Source of the DNA: Planctomycetota bacterium | GTDB taxonomy: Bacteria > Planctomycetota > Phycisphaerae > UBA1845 | DNA length: 58,217 nucleotides | Reading direction: 5' to 3' | Assembly (NCBI GenBank): GCA_016200265.1 | Contig: JACQFE010000052.1 | Span: forward strand, 1 to 58,217 | Shown: positions 8,872 to 17,093 of the stretch, piece by piece | Position numbering within the stretch: position 1 is the first letter of the stretch | How the letters are laid out: every line of letters begins with the position of its first letter | Position numbers and translations under genes: made by a program | Notes under the pieces: generated by a model | What the model saw: only the letters and a program-made list of their open reading frames with translations | Told to the model about the DNA's origin: nothing | The model's database searches: none

Positions 8872-8979
8872 GACTTGGCCTCCTAACTTCTTTCGACCTG
8901 CGGACCTTCATTATGCGCCAACAAACACATCCATTGCAAGCACTTTCGTTGTCCAATATCCCTGCAAGTTCCGTGCCAA
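8100..8979 (-). repeat. tandem duplication unit, downstream copy
   Basis: Bases up to 8979 (promoter and leader of the protease, its signal peptide, N-terminal domain and anchor) repeat bases up to 9892, shifted by about 913. Near-identical landmarks are the leader string CTTTCGACCTGCGGACCT, the AGGAGG site and the VSLVPSHPPPFY coding region. The lower boundary near 8100 is approximate because similarity fades after the anchor. Confidence 0.75.
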
Positions 8980-9826
8980 GGCGGACTGGAGGGCAGGACG
9001 AAACGAGCGAAACAGGACCGCAATCATACGAAAGCATCATCTTGTGCGCACCCGCGTGTGTGGAACCAGCACTTCCGAGTACTACTGTTGCAGCGCAAAC
9101 CGCAGCGAGGGAAATGCGCCGACGCGACTTCCTGGAAAGGATTGCCACGCCGCTAACTCCCAACATCAAGACCAGTAAAAAAGCGTTTCTCGATGACAAA
9201 GCCGGAATTTGCGGCGCCTGCGCCACGTTGAATGAATATGTGCCACCGACAAGCTCGCCCGTGAACGCTCGCCAAACCGGTCCCAGCGTCGTGTACCAAA
9301 CGACAAGAAATGCCCCCTTCGCTAGGTCGGAATCATCGCGATTCATTACATCAAGCGAATACGCACCAGGGGCGGTGGGAAGGATCGCGTCGATGTGCCC
9401 TATTAGGATGTTCCCTCCTGCGGGCAGCAGAATGAAGTACCATGGGCAATAACACTCTTCGCCATTCCAGGTCCACGGAGTCGGCAGAATCGGCGATTCC
9501 TGATAGCCATTGGGCGGTGGTCCGATCTCGCCATATTCGAATGAGAACTGAGGGGGTAATTCGATTGACGGATTGCTTTCCGCGAAATCGAATTGAATGC
9601 GGCTCAGCCTTACATCCTGCGATGCGCTGCTGTAGAGCCACACGTAAAGCGTAATCTGCTCGCCGGTGTAAAACGGAGGCGGGTGGCTGGGAACAAGTGA
9701 GACCGTTACCTCTCCCGCGCCGAGAGCCGACAAACTTACAAAAAACGACGACACAACAGTCAGGAAATTTCTCTTTGACGTGACATGACTTGACCTCCTA
9801 ACTTCTTTCGACCTGCGGACCTGCAT
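8714..9826 (-). pseudogene. truncated tandem copy of the protease N-terminal domain
   Basis: This frame repeats the first third of the downstream protease: LTVVSSFFVSLSALGAGEV, VSLVPSHPPPFYTGEQIT, LYVWLYSSASQDVRLSRIQ, the IPTL-CTERM-like anchor (PQIPALSSRN, hydrophobic, SRKSRRR) and a second signal-like helix. The ATG matching the downstream start (9786), behind an identical AGGAGG, leads to a stop after eight codons because one base is missing from an A-run near 9764-9767. Only an upstream ATG at 9826 reads into the domain. The protease part is absent: after CGPVSLVSSCPP the frame runs into the next copy's leader and reads its coding region out of frame to 8714. It is probably a decayed duplicate. 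Confidence 0.7.
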
Positions 9827-9892
9827 TATGCGCCAACAAACGCATCCAATGTAAGCACTTTCGTTGTCCAATTCCCTGCAAGTTCCGTGCCA
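8980..9892 (-). repeat. tandem duplication unit, upstream copy
   Basis: Upstream copy of the roughly 913-bp direct repeat. Similarity to the downstream copy ends abruptly at GTTCCGTGCCA on both sides (8979 and 9892), which marks the edge of the duplicated segment. Protein-level identity is high in the signal peptide and first 50 residues and moderate beyond. Confidence 0.75.
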
Positions 9893-9911
9893 GAGTTCGG
9901 AATTGGCTTCG

Positions 9912-9940
9912 TTGACCGCCAGACAATTGGCCACTACACT
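9912..9940 (+). promoter_or_regulatory. probable sigma-70-type promoter for thioredoxin
   Basis: TTGACC (9912-9917) and TACACT (9935-9940) are separated by exactly 17 bases and lie 45 bases before the trxA start. The hexamers match the sigma-70 consensus at five of six and four of six positions. Confidence 0.5.
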
Positions 9941-9984
9941 CTTCTAACGCGGCTAATCGCGTAAAACGAACCAAGGAGAAGCAA

Positions 9985-10326
9985 ATGGCGGGTGCGAACA
10001 CACTCGAAATTACGGACGGCAACTTCGATGGCGAAGTCATCAACTCCAAGCAGCCGGTGCTGGTGGATTTTTGGGCGGAATGGTGCGGACCCTGCAAAGC
10101 TCTCGGGCCGGTGATCGATGAGATCGCCACGGAATACATCGGTCGCGTGAAGGTCGGCAAGGTCGACACGGACGCGAATCGCGAGGTTTCCGTGCGATTC
10201 TCAGTGAGCGCGATCCCCACGGTGATTCTTTTTCACAAGGGACAGATTGTGCAGAAATTCGTCGGCCTTCGCGGCAAGAAGGAATTCCAGCAGGCTCTCG
10301 ACAAGGTGGCCGGAGCGGCGAAATGA
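9985..10326 (+). CDS. trxA: thioredoxin
   Basis: A 113-residue cytoplasmic thioredoxin that reduces protein disulfides, normally recharged by thioredoxin reductase, which is not in this window. The active site is WCGPC (residues 33-37) within VDFWAEWCGPCKAL, and the cis-proline loop is SAIPTV. Length and motif spacing are standard. AAGGAG lies eight bases before the ATG. It stands alone behind a good promoter; the next gene starts 137 bases later. Confidence 0.95.
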   Translation: MAGANTLEITDGNFDGEVINSKQPVLVDFWAEWCGPCKALGPVIDEIATEYIGRVKVGKVDTDANREVSVRFSVSAIPTVILFHKGQIVQKFVGLRGKKEFQQALDKVAGAAK

Positions 10327-10463
10327 ACTGAGCGTAAGAACCTCCCCATGCCCTTGCTTAGTAAGGAACGGGGCAACGGCGCGCTTTTTGCGATTCGCAA
10401 TCTGCAATCGACAGTTGTTCTCCGACAATCGGCAATCGAAATTTGGAAATTGGCAAACCGATC

Positions 10464-11993
10464 ATGGTTGAGTCCATACCTCTAACGCTGGAGCAGTTCT
10501 ACGAGCAGCCGCCCGATCCGGTGAAGCACGGCGGTTGTGGGAGTTGCGGCACGGGAAAAAATGCCGGCGAACGCTGCGGCAACGGACTGGAGAAAATCTA
10601 TCCCACGACCGCCGTCCGCTTCGGCTACATGCGCTACATCGGCGAGTTCACTCACGCGCCCGATCTTCTCTTCACCTGCGGCGCGAAAGTCGTCATCCAA
10701 ACACGCCGCGGAATCGAAGTCGGCGAGCAGGTCTCACTGACTTGCGGCGGTTGCGATAAGTCCGTCACCCGCGATCAAATGAAACAATGGGTCGACGCCT
10801 GCGGTGAAGACGCCTACAGCTTTGACGCCGGCCGAATCCTTCGCGAGGCCACCGCCGCCGACCTCGCCGAAAACGCGCGGATGCAGAACATGAACCCGGA
10901 CCGCAAGCGATTCGCCCGTCAGGCCGCCGCCCGGCACAATCTTCCCATCCGCATCGTCGAATGCGAAACGCTTTTCGGCGGTGAACGCATGGTGTTTTAT
11001 TTCACGTCCGAGCAGCGCGTCGATTTCCGCAACATGGTCCGCGACATGACCCAGGAATTCCGCACGCGCATCGAAATGCGTCAAGTTGGAGCACGCGACG
11101 AAGCCCGTCTTCTCGCCGATTATGAAACGTGTGGCCGCGAAGTCTGCTGCAAAGTTTTCCTGAAGACTCTTCGCCCGATCACGATGCGAATGGCCAAGCT
11201 GCAAAAGGCCACGCTCGATCCAAGTCAGGTCTCCGGTCGTTGCGGGCGGCTCAAATGTTGCCTGCGATATGAACATGTCGGCTACGAAGAATTGGACAAG
11301 CAGCTTCCGCGCACAGGGATTCGCATTCGCACGAATCATGGCGACGGTGTGATCGTCAATCGCCAGGTGCTCACGCAGCTTGTACAACTCCGCAAGGATG
11401 ACGGCACGCTGATCACCGTCGTTGCTGAGGACATTACTGAAGTTGGGATCGCCGCTCCGCCGCCACCGGCGGAGGGCATGGCACCGTCGGGTGCGCCACC
11501 TTCGCAAGGACGACGTCCGGGGCCCCCACCTCGCGACCGCAACGCCGGTCGTCGGCTGGCCTTGGAACCTTCCGCCCAACCGGCCGAGCTGGCGCCGATC
11601 GTCGGTGGTCCGCCCTTCGGCGAGCCCGATCCGAACTTCGTCCCGATGCCTCCGCCTGAGCAGCTTTTGCAGCAGGGACAACGCCCGCCGCGCGCCGAAC
11701 GCCCACAGATGCCGCCGGTTGCACCGCAAAGTGAACGACAAGCAAGTGCCGCACCACAAGCCCCCGACGGACCGCAACGACGCGGTCGCCGTCGTCGTGG
11801 CGGTCGTGGAATGGGGCCGGAAGGTAGACCCGGCAATCAGAATCGCGGTACTCCCGGCGCGTCGGACGGGTCGACCGCGTCAGGCCAAGATACGGACAAT
11901 CCGGGGGCGGGCACATCGAATTCCTCGCGACCCAGTCCGCCCTCTTCAGATAATTCTGATGACACCCCGCCCCCTCCTGCGGTACAATCGTAA
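10464..11993 (+). CDS. PSP1-domain protein with proline-rich tail (RicT-like)
   Basis: 509 residues from ATG 10464. The first 100 residues are Cys-rich (HGGCGSCGTGKNAGERCG). The PSP1 domain fills the middle, with EVGEQVSL and, later, the signature DYETCGREVCCKVFL, SGRCGRLKCCLRYEH and YEELDKQLPR. PSP1 proteins such as RicT/YaaT bind iron-sulfur clusters through these cysteines and act in RNA maturation complexes in Bacillus; the role in planctomycetes is unknown. From about residue 340 the protein becomes low-complexity, with PP, RRG and GRRRRGGRG runs that could bind RNA. There is no clear ribosome site, and the start follows degenerate repeats (10380-10455). Confidence 0.85.
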   Translation: MVESIPLTLEQFYEQPPDPVKHGGCGSCGTGKNAGERCGNGLEKIYPTTAVRFGYMRYIGEFTHAPDLLFTCGAKVVIQTRRGIEVGEQVSLTCGGCDKSVTRDQMKQWVDACGEDAYSFDAGRILREATAADLAENARMQNMNPDRKRFARQAAARHNLPIRIVECETLFGGERMVFYFTSEQRVDFRNMVRDMTQEFRTRIEMRQVGARDEARLLADYETCGREVCCKVFLKTLRPITMRMAKLQKATLDPSQVSGRCGRLKCCLRYEHVGYEELDKQLPRTGIRIRTNHGDGVIVNRQVLTQLVQLRKDDGTLITVVAEDITEVGIAAPPPPAEGMAPSGAPPSQGRRPGPPPRDRNAGRRLALEPSAQPAELAPIVGGPPFGEPDPNFVPMPPPEQLLQQGQRPPRAERPQMPPVAPQSERQASAAPQAPDGPQRRGRRRRGGRGMGPEGRPGNQNRGTPGASDGSTASGQDTDNPGAGTSNSSRPSPPSSDNSDDTPPPPAVQS

Positions 11994-12003
11994 TTCGCTA
12001 TAC

Positions 12004-12150
12004 CGATCCGAAACCCAAGCGCAAGTGCGGGGTCGTGATCAGAGTCCGAAGTGTAAGAGGGTCGATCGAACTGAGCCCTGGGCGCAAGCGCGGGAACGCG
12101 ATCAGAAACCGACGCGAAAGCGCGGGACTCGCAGGTTTCGCGCCGATCGG
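12004..12150. repeat. degenerate AAGCGCGAGCGCGGG repeats
   Basis: Between the PSP1 gene and the Minf_1886 gene are three diverged copies of a motif like CCCAAGCGCAAGTGCGGGG, GGGCGCAAGCGCGGGAACG and GACGCGAAAGCGCGGGACTC. A closer form occurs at 22370-22388 (CCCCAAGCGCGAGCGCGGGG). This marks a dispersed intergenic repeat family. Confidence 0.6.
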
Positions 12151-12173
12151 AATGCAACAGAGGGCGAACTGAC

Positions 12174-12734
12174 ATGACCGACAACGAGCCAAAGCCGATC
12201 ATGTCGAACGAAATTCAGCGAATTAAGACCTTGGACGAGCTCGTGCAACATGTCGGCCTTTATCCAGAAAATGCGTTTCTCTTCGTACGCGAAGGGCTGA
12301 GCACGACCGCCGAGCGGCTTCATGGTCCGGAGACCGAGGCCCATCGTCGCCTGCAGCAACACCTGCTCGAAAATCAACTCGATTGGCCCGATGTCATTGC
12401 CGCCTACAGCGAAGGCACGTTGCCCAAGCCGCTGCACCGCGCGGTCGACGACGCCGGCGGCTGCGACAAGCTCGATCGCCACATCACCGGCCGTCAGCTC
12501 TGCTGGGGCCTACGCGATCACGCCCTGCAACGCTGGGGACTCCTCGCTCGCACGGTTCTCGAAGCCTGGAACATCCGCAGCACCGACGACTTTGGCCGCA
12601 TCGTCTTCGGCTTCATCGACATGGACCTCATGCGCAAAAAACCTGAAGACTGCCCCGACGACTTCCACGACATCTACAAATTCGACGAAGCATTCGACAT
12701 GCCCATAAAGCGGGAGAAGAACGAAGAGGTGTGA
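12174..12734 (+). CDS. Minf_1886 family protein
   Basis: 186 residues. The N-terminus contains YPENAFLFVREGL and the centre DRHITGRQLCWGLRDHALQR, WGLLARTVLEAWNI and RSTDDFGRIVFGFIDMDLM, ending with DDFHDIYKFDEAFDMPI. These are hallmarks of the Minf_1886 family, a conserved protein of unknown function common in Planctomycetes and Verrucomicrobia. Usual family length is about 130-160, so this copy has a slightly longer N-terminus; an ATG at 12201 would give a shorter form. No signal peptide or membrane segment is present. No function is claimed. Confidence 0.85.
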   Translation: MTDNEPKPIMSNEIQRIKTLDELVQHVGLYPENAFLFVREGLSTTAERLHGPETEAHRRLQQHLLENQLDWPDVIAAYSEGTLPKPLHRAVDDAGGCDKLDRHITGRQLCWGLRDHALQRWGLLARTVLEAWNIRSTDDFGRIVFGFIDMDLMRKKPEDCPDDFHDIYKFDEAFDMPIKREKNEEV

Positions 12735-12784
12735 AGCGGACCATCGGCCTACTATCTGTGTCTGTGCATCGTGTCGAGGTGTGA

Positions 12785-13078
12785 ATGTTGAATAAACGTA
12801 GAAGGGGTATGCTGGTCCTCCTCGCCATGTTCGTATCCGCCGGCTGCCAATCGGGATGGCAATTGGTCGGAATCCCACCGCAGTGCTTCAATGCCGATGC
12901 GGTCCCCGATGGATGCACTGATGAAGCAGCTACGGTGAGACTGTGCTTTTCCGCTCCGACGGGACTAACTGCGTGTGTAAACGCGCCCGCACACAAGATC
13001 GTGTGCAATGGTCAAGTCACCGAAATACTCCTTGAATGCACGGCGTTTGTTACAAGCCCGGCGGACATACCTCCGTGA
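12785..13078 (+). CDS. small lipoprotein, unknown function
   Basis: 97 residues with a lipoprotein signal: a basic start (MLNKRRRG), a hydrophobic stretch (MLVLLAMFVSAG) and a lipobox ending at Cys20. GAGG lies five bases before the ATG. The mature part of about 78 residues has five further cysteines, suggesting two or more disulfides, and no recognised domain. It follows the Minf_1886 gene by 50 bases and may share its transcript. Confidence 0.65.
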   Translation: MLNKRRRGMLVLLAMFVSAGCQSGWQLVGIPPQCFNADAVPDGCTDEAATVRLCFSAPTGLTACVNAPAHKIVCNGQVTEILLECTAFVTSPADIPP

Positions 13079-13178
13079 TGAACCGTGCGATTTTGACGCA
13101 GAATTTCCCGACTTCACCAATGAGTATCGATAGCGATATCGAAAACTGTTCGAGGATCGCCCTTCTTTTTCGCCCGTA

Positions 13179-13295
13179 GAGCCTGAGAAAAAATTGACTG
13201 TCTAATTTTTCTGAGTGCTCTTACGGAGCCGAAACTCCGGAATCCAGTTTTGGCAGCCGTCTCCGGAACGCCGTTCGTGATTTTTTCTCAGGCTC
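13179..13295. mobile_element. MITE-like element with 16-bp perfect terminal inverted repeats
   Basis: GAGCCTGAGAAAAAAT (13179-13194) is repeated perfectly in inverted form as ATTTTTTCTCAGGCTC (13280-13295). GTA sits on both outer sides (13176-13178 and 13296-13298), consistent with a 3-bp target duplication. The inside is too short to code for a transposase and includes a partial internal echo, AATTTTTCTGAG. No matching full-length element is in the window. It could also be a large hairpin regulator. Confidence 0.55.
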
Positions 13296-13655
13296 GTAGG
13301 GCGCGCGATCGGTTGCCAGGCGGCTTTAGCCCCTGGAAGAGGAAGCCACCAACTCCAACTTTCCCCCAATTTTTTCTCGCCCGGTGGGCGAACGAGACTT
13401 CATGCAAGGACATCAACTTCATTGAGCTCGATACCGTGTTTGCGGACGCAAGAATTCGCTCTCGTCTCCATGAATGCGGGAACTCCATCCGGCAGCGCTC
13501 GCTGAAATTTTGAATTCCGTCAATCACCTCAGAAGATATTGTCGTCGGAATGATCTCGCTAAACGCCAACCCGACGACTCCGCATCTCGACATTTTGACG
13601 TCTCCTTTGCTGCCTTCTTACCCCGTTGCCTTTATGCCCTGTTGCCTTCTCGAAA

Positions 13656-13711
13656 GTGCCACATGATGACACAAATGAAAATTATGCTTTCCAAACGAAC
13701 CCATTTGAAAG
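13656..13711 (+). repeat. dispersed repeat, copy 1 (KRTHLK-type)
   Basis: A segment of about 57 bases matches 47315-47371 at roughly three quarters of positions without gaps. Both contain GTGCCAC, ATGAC and CCAAACG.ACCCAT.TGAAAG. Both encode a short peptide, KIMLSKRTHLK here and KIILTKRTHLK there, but neither sits in a long gene. Its role is unknown. Confidence 0.55.
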
Positions 13712-13759
13712 CCTGGCTTTATCGCTCTTTTGTGCTAGAATGAACGTAGATTGGGTCCA

Positions 13760-14635
13760 ATGGCATCCATGACGCTACGACAATTTCAGCATCATCCCCG
13801 CGACTGGCGAAACAATCTTTACGTCTATCCGGTGATTTCGCGGCGCAGCAGCGGACTAAGCATCGGCATCAACCTGAATCCGGATACGGCCTGCAATTTC
13901 GATTGCATCTACTGCCAGGTGGATCGCTCCGGCGTTCCGAAAGTTCGCGAAGTGGATCCGTCGCGGCTTGCTGACGAATTGCGATCGATCATCGGGCTGG
14001 CCCAATCCGGCGAACTTTTTGCGGATGCTGATTTTGCGGATGTGCCTGAACCGATGCGCGCGATTCGCGACATTGCCTTTTCCGGCGATGGCGAGCCGAC
14101 CACGTGTCCTCATTTTCGGAAGTGCGTCGAAACGATCGCAGCAATCAAGCGAGAAGCAGAGCTGAATGACTTAAAAATCGTGCTCATCACCGACGCCTGT
14201 TATCTCACCCGGCCCGAAGTTGTCGCGGGTCTTGCCATCATGGATCAGAACAACGGCGAGATCTGGGCCAAACTCGATGCGGGGACGGAGAAATACTACA
14301 AAAAAGTCAATCGGCCAAATTATCCGCTGCGGCACGTCATGGACAACATCATCGCGGCCGCTCGCGTGCGTCCCATCGTGATTCAATCGCTCTTCATGCG
14401 AATCGACGGCGCCGGCCCGAACCATGACGAGATTGACGCCTACTTGAATCGGCTGCGTGAGACAATTGCCGCGGGCGGAAAAATTTCACTCGTGCAGGTC
14501 TACACCGTCGCCCGTCGGCCTGCCGATTCGTCGGTCACTCCGTTAACTGACGGGGAAGTGGATGAGATCGCAGGGCAGGTCCGTGAGAAAGTCGGATTAG
14601 AGGCAAAAGCATTCTACGGCACTCCGACACTATGA
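13760..14635 (+). CDS. radical SAM protein
   Basis: 291 residues from ATG 13760 (a TTG at 13751 is possible). The radical SAM cluster motif is CNFDCIYCQ, binding a 4Fe-4S cluster and S-adenosylmethionine. IAFSGDGEPTTCP is the glycine-rich GGEP-like SAM loop in the form typical of the wyosine-like and Elp3-like single-domain group. No extra C-terminal cluster (SPASM) is visible. The substrate is not evident from sequence; a tRNA or protein modification role is possible but not shown. The gene stands alone behind the repeat-rich gap. Confidence 0.85.
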   Translation: MASMTLRQFQHHPRDWRNNLYVYPVISRRSSGLSIGINLNPDTACNFDCIYCQVDRSGVPKVREVDPSRLADELRSIIGLAQSGELFADADFADVPEPMRAIRDIAFSGDGEPTTCPHFRKCVETIAAIKREAELNDLKIVLITDACYLTRPEVVAGLAIMDQNNGEIWAKLDAGTEKYYKKVNRPNYPLRHVMDNIIAAARVRPIVIQSLFMRIDGAGPNHDEIDAYLNRLRETIAAGGKISLVQVYTVARRPADSSVTPLTDGEVDEIAGQVREKVGLEAKAFYGTPTL

Positions 14636-14655
14636 CTCTGTTTCTTGGAACGACG

Positions 14656-15705
14656 CTACATGCCGGCCTTAAATGCACGAATTTCCGGCGGATTGGAATC
14701 ATGCCCCGGAATGCCGACGTAAAGCGTCCGCGTTTCCTTGATCCAATATGAGTTTTTCGCGCCGGGCGCCGTTACTGCCGCCCCGAGCAATTTGAAGTGC
14801 GTGGGCGTTTCCAGTTGAAGCGCTTCCACTTTTCCTTCGCCCTCAGTCACGTACACTCGCTTCGTCGCAACGTCGTAATGTATGTCATCGCAGTCCTTGC
14901 CGATCGGCAAGCTCGCGGTGGGCAAGCCGCTCTCCATGTCGATCGCGAATATGGTCGGCAGCGTTCGACAGCCGACAAATGCGACTTTGTTCGCATCATC
15001 CAGCGCGAGCGAATACGCGTCCCTGGCCTCACGAAGCACCCATGACGTCAACGTCATTCGCCTGGCGCGGTCGACCACCGCTACGTGATTTCCGCGAGGA
15101 ACCACTGCATAGAACTTCTCACCGGCCTGATCCATCCGCATCACCGAAGGCACGGCAACGACGTCAATGTCATGTTCTCGCTTGCCATTGGTCGGATCGA
15201 TCGGAGCGATTCCGGGGCGGCCGTACGAAACGTAAACGAGTTGGCCTGCGGGATCGAAGAGCATGTCGGAAGGTTCCTTGCCCACGTCGATCGCCCGTGC
15301 TTCATCGAGCTTGCTGCCGTTGAGAACATGGACTTTTCCGTCGCCTGCACTCGAGATCCCGATTAGATCAATGCCTGGCATGTGGATGACACCGCGCGGC
15401 TTGGCAAGTGGGATTTTTCGAATCTGCTTTTTGTCACCCATGTCCACCACGGAAACCGCATCATCGTCCGGGGCCACGACAAACAATCGATTTCGGACCA
15501 GATCAACGGCCATCCGACCCAGCGAACCCTTCAGTTCGGGCAAGGGAATTGATCCGGAGGGCTGAAGAATGGCGCTCGCGGCTTCGTCTTTCTTGGGTTC
15601 CGGGCTTGCAGGAGTTTTCGTGGTTTGTGCAATCGCCGCTCGCGATGCAACATGAATTGCAAACAAGATGAGCATGGCGAATCGTTGTCTCGAACATCCA
15701 ACCAT
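14656..15705 (-). CDS. secreted YncE-like beta-propeller protein
   Basis: 349 residues from the ATG at 15705, which has GGAGG eight bases upstream. A signal peptide (about 1-26, ending AIAQ) is followed by a linker and repeated propeller strands: RLFVVAPDDDAVSVVDMGD, VHVLNG, LVYVSYGRPGIAPIDPTNG, HVAVVDRARR, VAFVGCRTLPTIFAIDME and VYVTEGEGKVEAL. This pattern of about seven blades with V.D/A.D motifs is that of YncE/SMP-30-like 40-residue repeats. No catalytic residues can be named. It is the last gene of a minus-strand run with two lipoproteins and may be cotranscribed. Confidence 0.75.
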   Translation of the reverse strand: MVGCSRQRFAMLILFAIHVASRAAIAQTTKTPASPEPKKDEAASAILQPSGSIPLPELKGSLGRMAVDLVRNRLFVVAPDDDAVSVVDMGDKKQIRKIPLAKPRGVIHMPGIDLIGISSAGDGKVHVLNGSKLDEARAIDVGKEPSDMLFDPAGQLVYVSYGRPGIAPIDPTNGKREHDIDVVAVPSVMRMDQAGEKFYAVVPRGNHVAVVDRARRMTLTSWVLREARDAYSLALDDANKVAFVGCRTLPTIFAIDMESGLPTASLPIGKDCDDIHYDVATKRVYVTEGEGKVEALQLETPTHFKLLGAAVTAPGAKNSYWIKETRTLYVGIPGHDSNPPEIRAFKAGM

Positions 15706-15731
15706 CGAAATATCCTCCGTCTTGTTGCCGG

Positions 15732-16322
15732 TCAGCGATTCGACCGGGCGGGAATTACCTGAAAATCGATCCGGAATGGCGAACCGCCGGCATCGTTGAC
15801 CTCGAAATATACCACGAGGAGCGACCCGCATGAAAAATCCTCTCCTAAAATCGCTTCGAACGGCTCCGAAGAGCCAACACTTGAAGATGTTGAATTGACG
15901 TCTGTGGTGAAGAATTCAGCTCCTTGGACGAGCGCGTCACTATCAAGGCTTGAGCCGGTGATGTTGAGGCCGATCAAGTCCAGCATGCGCTGGCCGCCGA
16001 TGCTGAACACCCGTCCGCAATCGAGTTGAAACGCTTTGCTCGATGAGTTCCCCGCGAGTTGCGTATCGCCTGTATTGAGCCCGAATTGCTTCACGTTGGG
16101 AATGGATGCGGGATCAAGCGTGTCATACGTTCCCACGGTGAACACGGCGCTATTGGGAGTATTGTTGAGAAATAGAACGCCCACTTTTCCACGGCCACCG
16201 GCCGTATCGCCTCCCAGTGGCGCGAACACGGATGACGTGCAGCCTGAAATCGCCGTGAGCACCGCCGACAATGCCGCGAATTGGGTACACCGCATTTGCA
16301 AATCCGATTGCTTGAAGATCAT
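15732..16322 (-). CDS. lipoprotein, unknown function
   Basis: 196 residues starting at ATG 16322. A lipoprotein signal (FAALSAVLTAISGC) ends at Cys24. The mature part contains GKVGVLFLNNTPNSAVFTVG and SFQLD-like beta-strand sequence, with four cysteines, and looks like an all-beta domain. The start is two bases from the stop of the upstream Ig-like lipoprotein, implying translational coupling, and the YncE-like gene follows 26 bases downstream. I know no named family for it. Confidence 0.65.
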   Translation of the reverse strand: MIFKQSDLQMRCTQFAALSAVLTAISGCTSSVFAPLGGDTAGGRGKVGVLFLNNTPNSAVFTVGTYDTLDPASIPNVKQFGLNTGDTQLAGNSSSKAFQLDCGRVFSIGGQRMLDLIGLNITGSSLDSDALVQGAEFFTTDVNSTSSSVGSSEPFEAILGEDFSCGSLLVVYFEVNDAGGSPFRIDFQVIPARSNR

Positions 16323-16323
16323 G

Positions 16324-16992
16324 CTAATCTCTGCCGCGTCCTCCCGGTTTCGAACCTGTTTCAACGGTTATCGTCAAGGTGGCGGGGTCGCTTGTCGAGC
16401 CATCCGACGCCGTACCAATACAGCGAAACCCATAGTCCCCTGCAGCGGCCGGCGTGACCGTGGCCACTCCCGAACCGGTGTTCGTGATGGTGAGCGCCGC
16501 CCCCGAGGTTTGGGTGATGTCGAACGACTGGGCTGGGGTAGCCGAGGTCGTCGTACATGCGAGCGTTATCACCGAACCGGCTGTAGGTCGGGAAGGTAAC
16601 GACGTTAGTTGGACCGTGAGTCCGCCCGCCGGAGTCGCGGAAATCTGGATATGACACCAGGATTTAACCTGGAACAGTCCGTCGCTGGCGGTCAATGTGA
16701 CGGTCGCATTCCCTTCCGCCGACGCAGCAAACGTCGTGTCCGCCTTTGTTGGATCAGTGAATGTGCCCGCGCCCGGTGGATCCACGGTCCAGGCGTATTT
16801 GGGAACCGCTCCCGGATTGATGACATTGCTCACAACCGGGGCCGAACCGCCCACCGTGAGTGTGTCGGGGCATGACGGGGCGATCGAAATTCCAGAACAA
16901 CCGGCCAATCCGCAGAATGGGCAAATGCTCAACAAAAGGGAGACAACGCTCTCGAGAGTTCGATTCATTGTATTGAATGGTCGTTTGCGCAT
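16324..16992 (-). CDS. lipoprotein with Ig/PKD-like domains
   Basis: 222 residues from the ATG at 16992 (16968 is an alternative). The signal LLLSICPFCGLAGC gives a lipidated Cys. Two beta-sandwich repeats follow, each with alternating hydrophobic residues and a conserved SDG.. turn: YAWTVDPPGAGTFTDPTKA with ATVTLTASDGLFQVKSW, then GDYGFRCIGTASDGSTSDPA with TLTITV. These features fit PKD/Ig-like extracytoplasmic domains used for adhesion or spacing. It is coupled to the next lipoprotein gene. A longer frame reaching 17226 is rejected because its first 78 residues lack a signal and overlap the flavoprotein gene. Confidence 0.7.
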   Translation of the reverse strand: MRKRPFNTMNRTLESVVSLLLSICPFCGLAGCSGISIAPSCPDTLTVGGSAPVVSNVINPGAVPKYAWTVDPPGAGTFTDPTKADTTFAASAEGNATVTLTASDGLFQVKSWCHIQISATPAGGLTVQLTSLPSRPTAGSVITLACTTTSATPAQSFDITQTSGAALTITNTGSGVATVTPAAAGDYGFRCIGTASDGSTSDPATLTITVETGSKPGGRGRD

Positions 16993-17093
16993 TGGAATTG
17001 CACATTGTACACAATTTCGACAGTCTGGGCACACAGCGCTCCTCTTGGCCGTGCCACCCGAAATTCGCCGTGGCGCAGGTGGTTCCGTTCGCG

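Larger units (their letters stand above)
13079..13759. other. gene-free stretch with MITE-like element and dispersed repeats
   Basis: No convincing gene in about 680 bases. Frames on both strands (for example 13288-13593 minus) are short and cover intergenic repeat DNA such as GGCTTTAGCCCCTGGAAGA. The stretch contains a 117-bp inverted-repeat element (13179-13295), alternating TTGCCTT/GCCCTG repeats near 13620-13650, and a copy of a dispersed KRTHLK-coding repeat (13656-13711). A possible -10 box TAGAAT precedes the radical SAM gene. Confidence 0.7.

Noticed and set aside
9762..9786. UGA read as selenocysteine in the upstream protease copy
   Set aside because: The stop is explained by one missing base relative to its tandem copy; no SECIS-like need is seen.
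10380..10455. AATCGGCAATCGAAATTTGG-type degenerate repeats before the PSP1 gene, possibly a small CRISPR-like array
   Set aside because: Units are short, uneven and without spacers; similar strings occur at 720-750 and 47280-47315 as ordinary intergenic repeats.
10734..11777. 347-codon minus-strand frame opposite the PSP1 gene
   Set aside because: GC-rich third positions create long antisense frames; the PSP1 motifs on the other strand are unmistakable.
13288..13593. 101-codon minus-strand frame
   Set aside because: Composed of intergenic repeat sequence, with no domain.
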